Below are positions 1 to 10,581 of a stretch of 64,000 bases of DNA, piece by piece (position 1 is the first letter of the stretch; every line of letters starts with the position of its first letter). Location of the stretch: positions 505,727 through 569,726 of the forward strand of contig JAESIW010000118.1 of the NCBI GenBank assembly GCA_016802295.1. The letters run 5' to 3'. The translations under genes were made by a program, and so were the position numbers. Origin of the DNA: Brachionus rotundiformis. Lineage: Eukaryota > Rotifera > Eurotatoria > Ploima > Brachionidae. Below the pieces are notes generated by a model. The model was not told where the DNA came from and did no database searches. It was given only the letters and a program-made list of their open reading frames with translations.

Positions 1-376
1 TTTTATTTTTGTTTGACTCGTTTTCGTCATCGTTCAGGCTTAAGTTAGATAATTCAGACTCCAAATTGGAGCCGGGATCTTCGTGATCGCTAAGCTCCGA
101 ATCGAAGTCATCATTATGCTTAATTGCATATGGTGAATCTGTTGATTTAATATTTGCGTTTAATAAGCCAGCCAAATAAGGCGTTTGAGCCAAATTTTGT
201 AAGACCGAGTTAAAGAAACAAGTATTTCCCAGATTGCTCAGACCACATACATTGTTAAAATCCTTTTCATCATCTGGGTTCATTTCCAAGTTTTTTAGCC
301 TATTTGAGTCCAAGCGTTTATTAAAATATTCTTCTTGACTAGTTAAATTTATTCGAGTAGTTGAGTAAAATTTCAT
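1..376 (-). CDS. USP16/USP45-like ubiquitin-specific protease, N-terminal part (runs off window)
   Basis: An open frame reads leftward from an ATG at 374-376 to the window edge, 125 codons without a stop. After a short N-terminal stretch it shows GLSNLGNTCFFNSVLQNLAQ (about residues 50-69), the Cys box of C19 ubiquitin-specific proteases; the Cys in NTCFF is the predicted nucleophile that cleaves isopeptide-linked ubiquitin. The NTCFFN form followed by QNLAQTPYL is closest to USP16 and USP45 as I know them; most USPs have NTCYMN. The frame then enters an acidic Ser/Asp-rich insert (about residues 85-125), in the place where these family members carry variable insertions. No ZnF-UBP domain precedes the Cys box, so it is either absent or on upstream exons I cannot see between 377 and 1867. 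The His box lies outside the window. Family is secure; subfamily is likely. Confidence 0.85.
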   Translation of the reverse strand, partial: MKFYSTTRINLTSQEEYFNKRLDSNRLKNLEMNPDDEKDFNNVCGLSNLGNTCFFNSVLQNLAQTPYLAGLLNANIKSTDSPYAIKHNDDFDSELSDHEDPGSNLESELSNLSLNDDENESNKNK

Positions 377-1867
377 TACAAGTAAAAAAATTGGAAAATT
401 AATTTAAATTATTTAAAATTCAAAAATTTATTTATTAATTTAGTATTTTGTTCAAGTTTGTTTTGTCATTTATTAATTATGTTAGAAAAATATTCTTAAA
501 TAGTTAAACAAAAAAGAACAAAAAAGTGTTAGTTTTGAATTTAAGTTGAATTCAAAAATTAAAAATTGGTTAAATGATTTAAATTAAAAAATAAAGATAA
601 AAACAAAGGTTAATATTTAAAAAAAATAAATTGAAAAATTATTTAATTTAAGAAACTGCGAGGAGTTTAAATCTCGTAATGTTAGCTTTTGAAGGAAGTA
701 GTCAAATTGATTAAAAGGGCTAGAAAAGATAATGTATTATAATACTTATTTAAAGAATTTAATTTTTTCTGAACTGAGCCTTTGGAACAAATGCTCTTTT
801 AGTTAATCTTCCATTAAGTAATAAAATAATCCTGATAAAATTTTCATACAAAGGAGGTTAACTAATGCTTGATTTTATTCTTTTTTGTGGCTTATTTTGG
901 TTATATTTTAATACAGCGGATTATATTTTAATTAATAATAGTAAAAAAATCGTTTTTTTTGTCAATTATTCGTTTATACAAACAAAGATTTAGTTGAATA
1001 TTTAAATACAAACTTGGGTTTTTTTATTTGTTTTTGAATTTTTAAAAATAAGATAATTTAAATAAAATTAAAAATTTGAGTAATAAATCTAGCAGATCTA
1101 ATTTGATATGGTTAAGAAATAAGCTTTTCAGAATCAAAAATAATTAATTATTATACTATTATTCTTCTAATTTTGCTAATTTTTTATATAAATTTATATT
1201 TTATTTTTTAATTAATCAAAATTCATTAGAGTGATCAATATTCTATTAGAAACATTGACAATCAAATTATACAAGTATAAATTTTTCTATAGCAACATGG
1301 TCACGATTAAATAAATAATTTAATTAAAAAAGGAAATATGATTTTTGATTAAATAAAACAAATTGATTATGATTATCTATTTCTGAAAGAATTTCAATCA
1401 AATTTTTCAAATTCTAGCTTTTTTTATTTAAGACCTAATTAATAAATTTATTTGTCTCTAAGAGTCAAATGTCTTTTATTCTTTTATTTAATTAATTATA
1501 TTGCATTTAAACTTGATTTAGATTTCCTATCAAATTTTAACAGTATTTTTTTATCTGGAGACTGTATACTGTCTATAAATATTATTTATTCCATTTTTTA
1601 ATTAAAATGTGTTAATACTCTGATTATCACCGATGACAGTTTCATTTTTTAAATCAAGAAATTTTAATAATCAAAAAAATTAAAAAAACTGGATAGAAAT
1701 AATATTAATAATAACAATTTATAGTTGAATAGTTTCCCTGACAAATGAATGGCTTTTTTCTGTCAAATCAATTGTATAAAAAATCTTTAAGATTTGTTAT
1801 GAAATTAAAAACAATTTATTAATCTTCTAAAATAATTTTCTTTTTGTTTAGTTTAGATCATTGAATT
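377..1867. other. Intergenic, no gene seen
   Basis: AT-rich sequence between the divergently arranged USP gene (-) and GPCR gene (+). I see homopolymer and TTTAATT-type low-complexity tracts but no open frame with protein character, no tRNA and no clear repeat. It presumably holds both promoters. Confidence 0.6.
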
Positions 1868-2917
1868 ATGAGCTCAAACCAAACACAAAGTTCCAATTTA
1901 ACAATAAACGAGCCATTTCCATTAGTCTTTTCAGTAGCATCAACCCTATCCATAGTTTTTATTTCAAGCATTGTGCTAAACATAATCTCATTTCGGAGTA
2001 TATGGAATCAAAAAGAATTCACCATCATTAACACTTTGATTCTGAATTTGATAATGGCAGACCTAACCTACACTATGGGCATACCATTTTTTGTTTACCA
2101 ACTATTTTCTCATTCATGGCTGATGGGAAAATTTGGCTGCAAGCTTTTTATATTTTTTGAGTTTTCTGGCATTATTGTCGGTATTTTCACCGTATGTGCC
2201 CTGAGTGTTGAAAGATATTTCGATGTTACCAAGTGTATAAGAAAAACAATAGACTCATATTCAAACAAATTCAAAATTTTTCTTTCCTTTATATACATTA
2301 TTGCCCTGTGGATATTGTCATTTGCTTACATTTTGCCATTTGTGATTAGTATCGATGTTTTTAAAATGAGTGATGCATACGAATGCAATTCGAAATGGTC
2401 TGACAATGTCTTAAAGATTTATTTTACCATAAAGTTTTTTACTATGTTTTTGATGCCTTTTTGCGTAATACTCTTTTGCTCAATCAAAATATTATTTTTT
2501 TTGCTTAAATGGAAAATTAATTCAAGAAAAGACAAACGCTCTTGGCTTTCTGGCATATTTGGCCGAAAATCTCAACAAAAAGATATGCTTAAACATTTGG
2601 TTAAAATTGAGAAAAGTGATAACAATAATGGTTATCAAACAATTGTCTGCAATGTCTCACTTAATAATAAAAAAATTAAAATCAGCTATCTAAGTTCGAT
2701 TAGACGTAAAGCCATCATTCTTGTATTAGCTATTGTAATTATGTTCTTGATTCAATGGTTGCCAGTATGGATGTTTCAATTTTTTGTTCTATTCTCGGAT
2801 GGTCAGTTTAGAAGTATCCAATTAATCAATATGCTTTCAACCACTTTATCTTATTCCAACACAATCGCCAACCCTTTAATTTATATAATTTTAACCAACA
2901 AATTCTCCTTTTTTTAA
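1868..2917 (+). CDS. Rhodopsin-family (class A) neuropeptide-type GPCR, single exon
   Basis: A 349-residue seven-helix receptor in one exon. Class A landmarks: N-glycosylation sites near the N terminus (N4, N10), N38 in TM1, LIMAD with D65 in TM2, C91 at the top of TM3 pairing with C173 in the second extracellular loop, ERY at 115-117, QWLP (296-299, in place of CWLP) in TM6 and NPLIY (335-339) in TM7. The ALSVERYFDV stretch and the TM7 pattern recall the somatostatin/galanin/opioid/allatostatin-C peptide receptors, so a peptide ligand is inferred, but I cannot name it. The third intracellular loop (about 215-280) is long and basic. The C terminus stops nine residues after NPLIY, so helix 8 and the tail are almost missing; no splice donor before the stop would extend it. 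An AATAAA lies about 25 bases after the stop. Confidence 0.85.
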   Translation: MSSNQTQSSNLTINEPFPLVFSVASTLSIVFISSIVLNIISFRSIWNQKEFTIINTLILNLIMADLTYTMGIPFFVYQLFSHSWLMGKFGCKLFIFFEFSGIIVGIFTVCALSVERYFDVTKCIRKTIDSYSNKFKIFLSFIYIIALWILSFAYILPFVISIDVFKMSDAYECNSKWSDNVLKIYFTIKFFTMFLMPFCVILFCSIKILFFLLKWKINSRKDKRSWLSGIFGRKSQQKDMLKHLVKIEKSDNNNGYQTIVCNVSLNNKKIKISYLSSIRRKAIILVLAIVIMFLIQWLPVWMFQFFVLFSDGQFRSIQLINMLSTTLSYSNTIANPLIYIILTNKFSFF

Positions 2918-4114
2918 GTTTAACTAAAAATTAAAAATAAACAATAAATAAAAAAAATTTTTAATAGTATTTTTTTTTTAAATTTAATTAATAAAATTTT
3001 TTAAAAATTTAATTTTTTAACCATCATCAAATTTATTATACCAAAAATTTAAAAAAGCCTGAAATCTAAGCCTAGCAAGCTTTTGGTAAATACAATAATT
3101 TCTAGCCAAATCACTGAGAAATGTTTAATTTAAGAAAAAGTTTAAATCACTTAATTGTCGCCTGCTTGACTTATTAAGTTGACATTAAAATCAAGTATTT
3201 TGCCGAAGTTAAACAACATTTAAAAATTTTGATTCTGGTCATGTTTGAGCTATTCTGGCAGAAAATTTGCGTGCAATTGATATTAAACAAAGATGTTGAT
3301 ACTAAAATTAAGAAATTAGATGAAGTCTGGTCAAATTAAAGAAAAAAATAAAAAAGAACATGTTTAATTTAAGAATAAATTTTAAAATTTATTAGAAAAT
3401 TGAGTTTTTTTTAGTCAATAAAAATTCCTATTCAATTAGCTGGTATGTAGAAAACGATGTTTGTTTTCTAAGCAAAGTCTTCTTTTTGGGCTAAATTATA
3501 TTCAATTGAAGAAAAAATATAAATAATTTTTCATGTTTACAAATTTTTAATCCATCACTCTTTTAATTTTCATAAAAGCTTAAAAAAATTTAAATTAACC
3601 TTATCATATCTGTTAAATAATTCAATATATTCATTATTTTTTATCAATTTTATACTTTACAGCTTTTTTATTTTCAATCTTAAATAGTCATTCTTTTATT
3701 AAAGGAAAATAAATCATATTCATTTATTTAGAGTTTTTTTAGTTTAGTAAGTTTTGAAGGAAAAAAATTATTATTAGATATATTATTTAAAATTCTTAGT
3801 AGGAAGAATTTAAATTAATTTAAGTAAATGACAAACAATATTTACATTTTCATGTTTCTTTGGAAAAAATACTATCGAGAAAACATACATCATGATAATC
3901 ATATATTTAATTAACAATTATCTAATAACTGTTTAAATAATTGTTGATAATTCGAAAATCAGAGTCACAATAGTAATAAGTAAAATAGGCCATAAAATCA
4001 TTTTATTAAAAATTTTGAAATAAATTAAATTTAAGCATGAAAAGTCTAATTTTTTCATACTGAGCAAAAGTTGAAGATAAATAGCTTTTTTTTTCTCAAA
4101 TCTAAAAATTAAAA
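2918..4114. other. Intergenic, no gene seen
   Basis: Low-complexity AT-rich sequence between the GPCR and the EGF/pseudoprotease gene. Scattered short open frames have no protein character, and no tandem or inverted repeat stands out. Confidence 0.55.
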
Positions 4115-7100
4115 ATGAATTTAGAAACAGAATCATTATATAAAGAAAAGACATTTAAAAAATATCAATTTTTTTTTATCTCTTATGGACTATTTGCACT
4201 GATAATTTTATTTTTGGGAATAGTAGCTACAATAATTACAGGAGCATGTACATTTATTGAATAATATATATTTTTTTATTAATACTTCCTTTAGTTCCAT
4301 GTGTTCATACCAAATGTCATCCAAATGCGACTTGTTACAATACGCCTTTCTATGCAGACTGCGTTTGTCATTATGGTTTTGCTGGTAACGGTAGAGATCA
4401 TTGTGATGGTACAAATTAAGATTCTTTTTTTCCCTTTTCACTTGTCCGGTTGGGTAGCTCGCCCAAAGCGCTTGTAGAGGAGACAAAGTTTAAGTTTTTT
4501 ACCGAAAAGCTATCCACTTCTTCTAGGATGACTTGTACATTGATCTTGTTAACTTGTTATCACTTGGTATTAAATGGAAACAGATCGAACCACTACACTA
4601 TAAGTTCGAAAAAATGCTTTAAAAGCTCTATTTTCTTTAAGCTTCAATAAAATTTCCAAAAAACCTAAACATTAGAGTTCAAACTAAATTTGACTCTTCC
4701 ATAAAAAAGGTTAATAATAAGTGTCAGAGTTAATTAATAATTTGTTTAAAATCAAATGTATGAAAAAATGGGCTAAAAAAAGCGTAAACATGCATTAAAC
4801 AGTGAGTTTAATGCGTCATAAAGACTCGATTTTAAAGTAAAAAATAAAAATATGAATTTTAATATTGTTTTATTTTTTTAGTCTTTATGACGCATTAAAA
4901 CCAGTGTTTAGCTTTTGGGCAAGATGTCCTTTGGTGCATGGTCCAGAAGCGTGTCTTAATTTTAGGCATAATCGAACAGGGGAATACGGTAATTTAATTA
5001 TGAAATTCAATTCAAATTATTGATTATCAACTTAATTGGAGTCAGGTTAAGATTGAGATTTTATAAAAGACTTGAAAAAAGATTATTTAAATAACAAAAT
5101 CTTTACTTTGAATAATTTTCTTAACATCGCTTAAACAGTTTAAACTTTGTTTAAAAGATAAGAAAATTTTCAGCTCTAATTAATCTTTACTTTTCTCTCT
5201 ATTTTGTGAATCTGTTTCTCTAAATAATTACAGTGTTTATTAAAAACACTTCGTCGTCCAAACCTCTTAAAGTTAGCCATCACACAATATTTTCAATAAG
5301 TTTTCCTACCCGAAATACCTTATTGGCAAATTTCCTTCCTAACTCCATAATCATATCATTTATCTTTATCTACATCTTTTTTTTCTCTTTTTTTGGAATA
5401 TTCCCTTACACCTAATCTACCCTTTATTCTTCTATTCATCTTTATAATCCATTTATGTAACACTCCATAAATATGCTTACCAAGTGACACTTCTTTTTTT
5501 TTTTACTATTTACTTTTATAAAATTTTCAACTCGTTTAATACCGATTATTTTTTATTAATTTTTCGTTAATCATGAACATTTAAAAGTAAGGACTAAGGT
5601 TTTTATAAATTTCGAAAAAACTTATCATTTATTTGCAAATTATAAGTAATTTACTTGACTTAAAACTTAAAACTGTGACTTATAAACAAGTCTGGTTCAT
5701 GCCGGTTTAAAACATTGCTCAAGCAATTTTTGAGCTGAGTTTTAGCACTGTTGGTCTTTTGCAAGTTAGTCCCAATACCCACGAAATTAATACTATGAGA
5801 AGTTAATGCCACAAAAAAATTTAAGAATTTAGTACCTGTAGAAATTAATACCGATTGGATTTTAATTCAATCGTAATTATAACCTGGCATGCTCGGTGTA
5901 ATGTTTACATTAGTACCCTTGGGCCCGTCTATCCGATCTCCCCGTTAGACGTATTGGAGCAGCTATTTATGCTCCTTTCTAACTTAAACGCTCATGGCTA
6001 AGCTAGTTAATTAAACCAGTGATATCGACAAAGATGTCGCTATATCATACTCGGTATTTTTAGTTTTTCTAAATGTTATTTTATATTGACAGTGCAATAA
6101 TATTCTCTCAGTTGAATAAAACTTGGTAATTTTCCACCAATAAATTTGATTATCATGGACAACCACTGGTGAAAATTTTTAAGCTTTTCAATACAGAAAT
6201 TACTTTTGACATTTTTAATTATTTTGAGTACTTTTTTAATTTATTGTTTTATTTTTCTCATTACCATTGCTTAAACTGTTTAAACTCGAAACACTGTTTA
6301 TGAGCGGTTTTAAAAGACTTTACAATGACTTTTTTTTGCTTTTGCACAAGTCTGGTATTATTTAAACTATCTATTATTTATTCCTTAAAATATAACTCTA
6401 AAATAGATTTATAATTTAAGAAAATTTGACTATTTTGATTTTTAAACTGTTCGAATTTTAATTGATAGGAACAAATAAATCTAAAAAATTGTTGTTTGCC
6501 ATTACTTGTTTATTTTGAAAAAAGTGACCATATTTTTTTAGTTAACTATTGATTTTTTTGAAGAATGTGGTGTTAGTTTTTATGCAGAAAATACTGACAA
6601 AAATGGTAAGATAGCAATACCGTATAGTTGGCCAGCAGCTGGTATTCTTGAATTTACGTACATTGCATTAGAAAAAATTGACATGCAGCGAATTCTGATT
6701 TATGACTATGACCAGTGTGGTACTGTGCTGATAAACAGAAAAACTGCTCTAACTGCAGCTCATTGCATCAAGAAAAAATTCAATTACTATGATTACTACA
6801 GTGATAAATACTATAGCGTTAATATAACTTTTAATAATTTCAATCCAAATCTTGAATCAATGTATACCATGTATTTTGGAACACATGAATATGTATACAG
6901 TGGTATTGATTTACCCCATGTTCAAATGGGAGATATAAAAGATATCATAATTGTAAGACAAATCTAGATAATGAAACTATAGTAAAAATTATTTCTTAAA
7001 AGCATCCTGATTATAATGAAACATCATATGAAAATGACATCGCTATTGTGAAGTTCTTCAATGAAATTCAGCTCAATCGGCAACTGCAGATTGCGTGTTT

Positions 7101-7555
7101 GCCACCAAAAAAGTCTTATAGTACTCCTGATCTTAGCAAACAAAATGCGTACATCGCAGGATTCAGTTCGTCTGGTAGTGACTATGTATCTTGGGTACAG
7201 TACAATATGCTACTTGATTTATTCAATAACTCAATGTGTAAAAATGTGACACCTGAAAGGAACAAAGATTGGAATAAACAATTTTGTGCAGGTGAATACG
7301 ATGAATTTGCCAATGCGACTGGTCAATGCCATGGAGATTACGGATCTGCTCTTTATTCAAAATACACTGTTGGTAATAAAGAAAAATTTGTTGCTACTGG
7401 TTTGTTGTCATACGATGTTCCATGCAATATTAGACATTCACCAGGGTAATTTATTTTCACCAAAGCAAAGAGCAAAAAAATTATTATTCTATTTAAGAGT
7501 GTACATAAGAATCAGTGCATATGTTGATTGGATAAATAAAAATTCAAAATATTAA
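4115..7555 (+). CDS. Type II transmembrane EGF / serine-protease homologue (predicted inactive), five exons
   Basis: Exons by eye: 4115-4247, 4295-4408, 6564-6952, 7003-7445 and 7498-7555, all with GT-AG borders and matching phases, giving 378 residues. Residues 1-18 are charged and cytoplasmic, about 19-43 form one membrane helix, and exon 2 is a single EGF-like module (CVHTKCHPNATC...CDG). Exons 3-5 form a trypsin fold: LTAAHC with His149, NDIAIV with Asp224, paired cysteines, and a closing VDWI helix. The nucleophile motif reads CHGDYGSAL instead of GDSGGPL, so catalytic Ser is Tyr325 and the oxyanion Gly-Pro is also changed. It should therefore be a non-catalytic homologue acting outside the cell as a binding or scaffold protein; this is inferred from the missing Ser. 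A paralogue at 54428-56231 shares the architecture, three exon lengths and the same change. Intron 2 is 2.2 kb and contains a hairpin at 4796-4910. Confidence 0.87.
4796..4910. repeat. Hairpin with 31-bp arms in intron 2 of the pseudoprotease gene
   Basis: 4796-4826 and 4880-4910 are inverted copies of each other. The inner 20 bases (4807-4826 and 4880-4899, TTTAATGCGTCATAAAGACT) are perfect, and the outer 11 carry about three mismatches. The loop is 53 bases. It could be a small foldback element or an intronic RNA hairpin. Just beyond the right arm, 4911-4993 can be read as an open stretch ending in a GT donor, but the paralogue has no matching exon and I do not call it coding. Confidence 0.75.
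5416..6540. other. Intron sequence with an unidentified, less AT-rich patch
   Basis: Most of this intron is low-complexity. About 5690-6060 is noticeably richer in G and C (for example GGGCCCGTC near 5932) than its surroundings, suggesting an old inserted element. It shows no open frame, Pol III box or terminal repeat that I can recognise. Confidence 0.3.
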
Positions 7556-7889
7556 AAAAGAAAAATTTGAATGACTTTTTAATAATTTTCTATCTCTTCA
7601 TTAGTTTTTAATAAATTATTGAAAAAATGATCATTTTTTTAAAATCAATAAAGTTAGATTTAATTTATGTTTTTACTTATTTAAGATTAAATTTTATAAA
7701 GATAAAAAAATGAATATACCGTCGTAATAAAAGTGAATTAAGTCAGATGAATATTTTGAAAAATTCACCGTATTTCCTCCAATAGAAGTATCCACAAAAA
7801 ATATAAAATAAAACAACAGTAATTAACAATTATTCTTTTATTTTCTTATCTGCTAGGAAATTTACAATTTATTTACAATTACAATTAAT

Positions 7890-8028
7890 AACTTGGGTCG
7901 ACACAGAATGGTAAATGGAAATATTGAAGAACTTCACAATAGCGATGTCATTTTCATATGTTGTTTCATTATAATCATATGTTAAAATTTTAACATATAT
8001 TTCCATTTACCATTCTGTGTCCCAGGTT
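7890..8028. repeat. Inverted repeat enclosing a reverse-complement copy of exon 4 of the upstream gene
   Basis: The arms 7901-7924 and 7997-8020 are perfect 24-base inverted copies; including a 3-base bulge they extend to 7890 and 8028. The loop (7926-7981) is the reverse complement of 7003-7059, the first 57 bases of coding exon 4 of the pseudoprotease gene, with about three differences. The fragment matches this gene far better than its paralogue, so it was copied locally. The gene's stop codon is at 7553-7555, about 340 bases before the hairpin. A transcript reading through would carry both sense and antisense copies of the exon piece. Confidence 0.85.
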
Positions 8029-8342
8029 AAAAAAGATAAACTTTTGTAACTTTAAGACCAACTATAATCCTTACATTGTGAGTTAAACTTAATAAACATT
8101 TTTCAATTCAAAGGTAAAAATGATAGATTCAAAAAAAAATATATATTTTTATTGAAAATTAGAAACAGCAAATTTTAGTACATTGAAATTTTGCTTTCTA
8201 GATAATTCTCATTTTTCTCATAAAAAATTTACATAGATAGTTGAATTATGAAATAATAATAGTAGATTTTGTTACTGTCAAATTTTCAAATTTTACAGCG
8301 TATAAACTAAAATAAGAAAAGTTATCGCTTTTACCCCATTCA

Positions 8343-8689
8343 TTGGGGTAAATGTGATAATTTCAATTTTAAACGAAAAAAAAAGAGAAAAAAAATTCAC
8401 TAGCCGACCGAGGACTTGTTCCTTTTCCAATGTATGATTTTTTGAATTTGTCATGTATCCTAGTGTGTAAGGTTGCATATGGTATGCTGTACCTTACTGA
8501 GGCTTGATGTATATTCAAAACTTTAAGCTTAATTTCATCTAAAGCTTTTTCAAGAGTTTCCTGAGTGTATTTTAAAGTTTTTTTTAATTTTTTATTAAAG
8601 TTTGTTCTTGACATTTTTTAAATTAATAGCGATTTTTAAAAAAATTCAAGCTTTTTTAACGTTAAATTAAATTATCACATTTACCCCAA
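8343..8689 (-). mobile_element. Small pogo-like element with residual HTH-psq transposase N terminus
   Basis: The ends are inverted copies of TTGGGGTAAATGTGATAATT (from 8343; reverse complement ending at 8689), with similarity over about 30 bases. The 347-bp interior carries an ATG frame on the minus strand (8614 to 8369, 81 codons). Its first ~55 residues look like a psq-type helix-turn-helix: a YTQETLEKALDEI helix followed by IHQASVRYSIPYATLHTRI. That is the DNA-binding start of pogo/Tigger transposases, but the frame ends soon after; the CENP-B and DDE parts are gone. It is therefore a non-autonomous deletion derivative. Clean target duplications are not visible because similar end motifs lie next to it. 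The HTH assignment is by motif only. Confidence 0.65.
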
Positions 8690-9011
8690 ACAAGAGAAAA
8701 TCCGTTTTTTTGGGATTGCTAAAAAGCGGTTAATTTTTTTCAAAATCTGATTTCAGATTTGAATTCAGCATAAAAAAATAAATATAAATTATTTTTTTAT
8801 TAAAAAAAAGGTTCTACAAAAAAAGTTAGTTTTTTGAAAAGTCGGTTTTTTTTTATTTGTTAAAGTTAATTGTCGGAAAATTTCAAAAAAAATAAAATAT
8901 CTATACGACTTTAAATAATTATTTTGTAAAGGAACGGCTTTTTTATTAAATATTTTTTATTTTATTCAAAAATATTAATTCTATCACGAGCAATGATCAT
9001 TCAAAAAAAAA

Positions 9012-9052
9012 ATTATCGCTTATACCCCATTATCATATTTACCCCAACTGAC
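9012..9052. repeat. Extra copy of the pogo-like terminal motif
   Basis: TTATCGCTTATACCCCATT followed by ATCATATTTACCCC repeats, in the same orientation, the ACCCC-type motif just left of the element at 8322-8340. It suggests that the 8343-8689 element lies in or beside the remains of a larger related element spanning about 8320-9052. Confidence 0.45.
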
Positions 9053-9779
9053 AGTAAGTCAATATATTTCTGTAAGAGAAAATTTGATAGCCAATTTTTT
9101 CACACATTTGATTTTTAAATAGTAAGATATGCTTAAATTGAATAACTCTGTTTTCGAAAAAAACTAATTCGGTGGCTAAATTTTGAAATTTATAAGAATA
9201 TTAAAAGAGATAACGATAAGAGGCAAAAGAAGAAGACAGCAAAGTTCGTAATCAATAGCGGTTTTACGGTGATGTTAGGTATTGTCTACAAAATTTATTA
9301 AAAAGTATAAATTTGATACTTCTTCTTCAAACTGCAAGATTAAAACAGCTGACAATAGGGTTAGCAATGTATAAGGAAAAACTCATACAATAAGGATAGA
9401 TATCTAATAGTCTTTTTAAAATGAAAAAAGCATTCACATACTTCAGTTGCTGGAAAATTATCTTCAATTGAATTATTGCCAATTCGAAATCAGTAGAGAT
9501 AAAACACTATCAATATTGGGAGACATCTAAGTTTAATTTAATTATTTTTTAAAAATTAAATTCAAAAATATGTTTAAAAAAAGTCTCTTAAAATTAATCT
9601 AAATTAAAAAAATGATTTGAATGTGTCGTCACAGACAATGCAAGCAAGCCAAAACGCTGGCACAACTTTCATACAGAAGAAACTAAAAGCTTTATTAAAG
9701 AAGCTTTATATTTAGAGATATTTTTATTTTTGGAGATTTTTGTTTTTCTTAGTTTTTATAGAATAAAAAAAGGATAAAA

Positions 9780-10135
9780 TAACCAGTGGAAACACATTAA
9801 CCACCTTGACGATTTTTTCTACAATAGTTAAATGAGTCAAATCTGTCAAGACGCTTGCAAAATCCATTTGAAAACCATGTCTCAGCTATAAACACTTCAA
9901 TTCTTACTGACCATAAACTCCAACTTTTCAAATTTATTTCCAAGTGATCTTGACGATATCAGTTCTGACTGGACGCTGCTATTTGAAATGAATTTTTCTT
10001 TAGTGTTGCATTTGAGGATGTGGGAACCTTTCGATTGTTTTCTACTTAAAGGAACGGCAAAGACTATGACATTACGCTTTCTTTTATCATGTTCTCTTTC
10101 TTTCAACTTGAGCAACCGCTCTACTAGCAACAGTT
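9780..10135 (-). mobile_element. Degenerate non-LTR retrotransposon fragment (ORF1 end and endonuclease start)
   Basis: Read on the minus strand, 10130-9897 begins with charged KEREHDKRKRNVIVFAVP, like the basic stretch of LINE ORF1 or pre-endonuclease proteins. Just downstream, shifted frames give IAETWFSNGF and NYCRKNRQGG, matching the TETWL and RxDRxxxGGGV landmarks of the apurinic endonuclease domain. Several stops and frame changes break it. Sequence up to about 10300 may be the preceding coiled-coil region. An inactive relic; the clade cannot be fixed from this piece. Confidence 0.5.
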
Positions 10136-10581
10136 ACCCATGATGATGAAACCAGACCAGACTCCGGCTTTGACTGAGACTTCAAATTGTCAGTCTTGTC
10201 AAACACTTTTTAATTCACTCTTCAAATCATGAACTTCCTGATTTAAATTTGGTACCCATCTTATGAGCTATCGAATTTCTCATCCTTCGATTCCAGAATA
10301 AGTAATTTGCTCCTCCAAGTCGAGAATTCAAGACTATCAACATAACGACACTCTCAAGGACTGCTTTGGACAGCGTCCTAAAACGCTTTCAAATTTTTCA
10401 AATTTTCTTTTTATTTAATAAACTTTTAAGTCTATTAATGGTAGTTTTTCTTAAAATTCTAATAATTTTAGGAAAAAAAAATCATCGGATTTGTTTAAAC
10501 AAAAGAACTCTATTATTTATAAAAGAGTGCTATTTATTATCAATATTATACTAAATAATAATCAAATTAATCAAATAAATT

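Noticed and set aside
4208..4650. Minus- and plus-strand frames around EGF exon 2
   Set aside because: The minus frame is the complement of the EGF exon, and the plus frame after it lies in the intron and has no recognisable domain.
4911..4993. Open stretch (WARCPLVHGPEACLN...) ending at a GT donor, possibly an extra exon of the pseudoprotease gene
   Set aside because: Exons 2 and 3 already join in phase, the paralogue has no counterpart, and the stretch starts inside the hairpin arm.
5233..5415. 60-codon plus-strand frame in intron 2
   Set aside because: Low-complexity Ser/Ile/Phe composition, no splice support, no counterpart in the paralogue.
8293..8478. Second minus-strand frame overlapping the pogo-like element
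   Set aside because: It is a shifted frame across the HTH region and the terminal repeat, with no conserved features.
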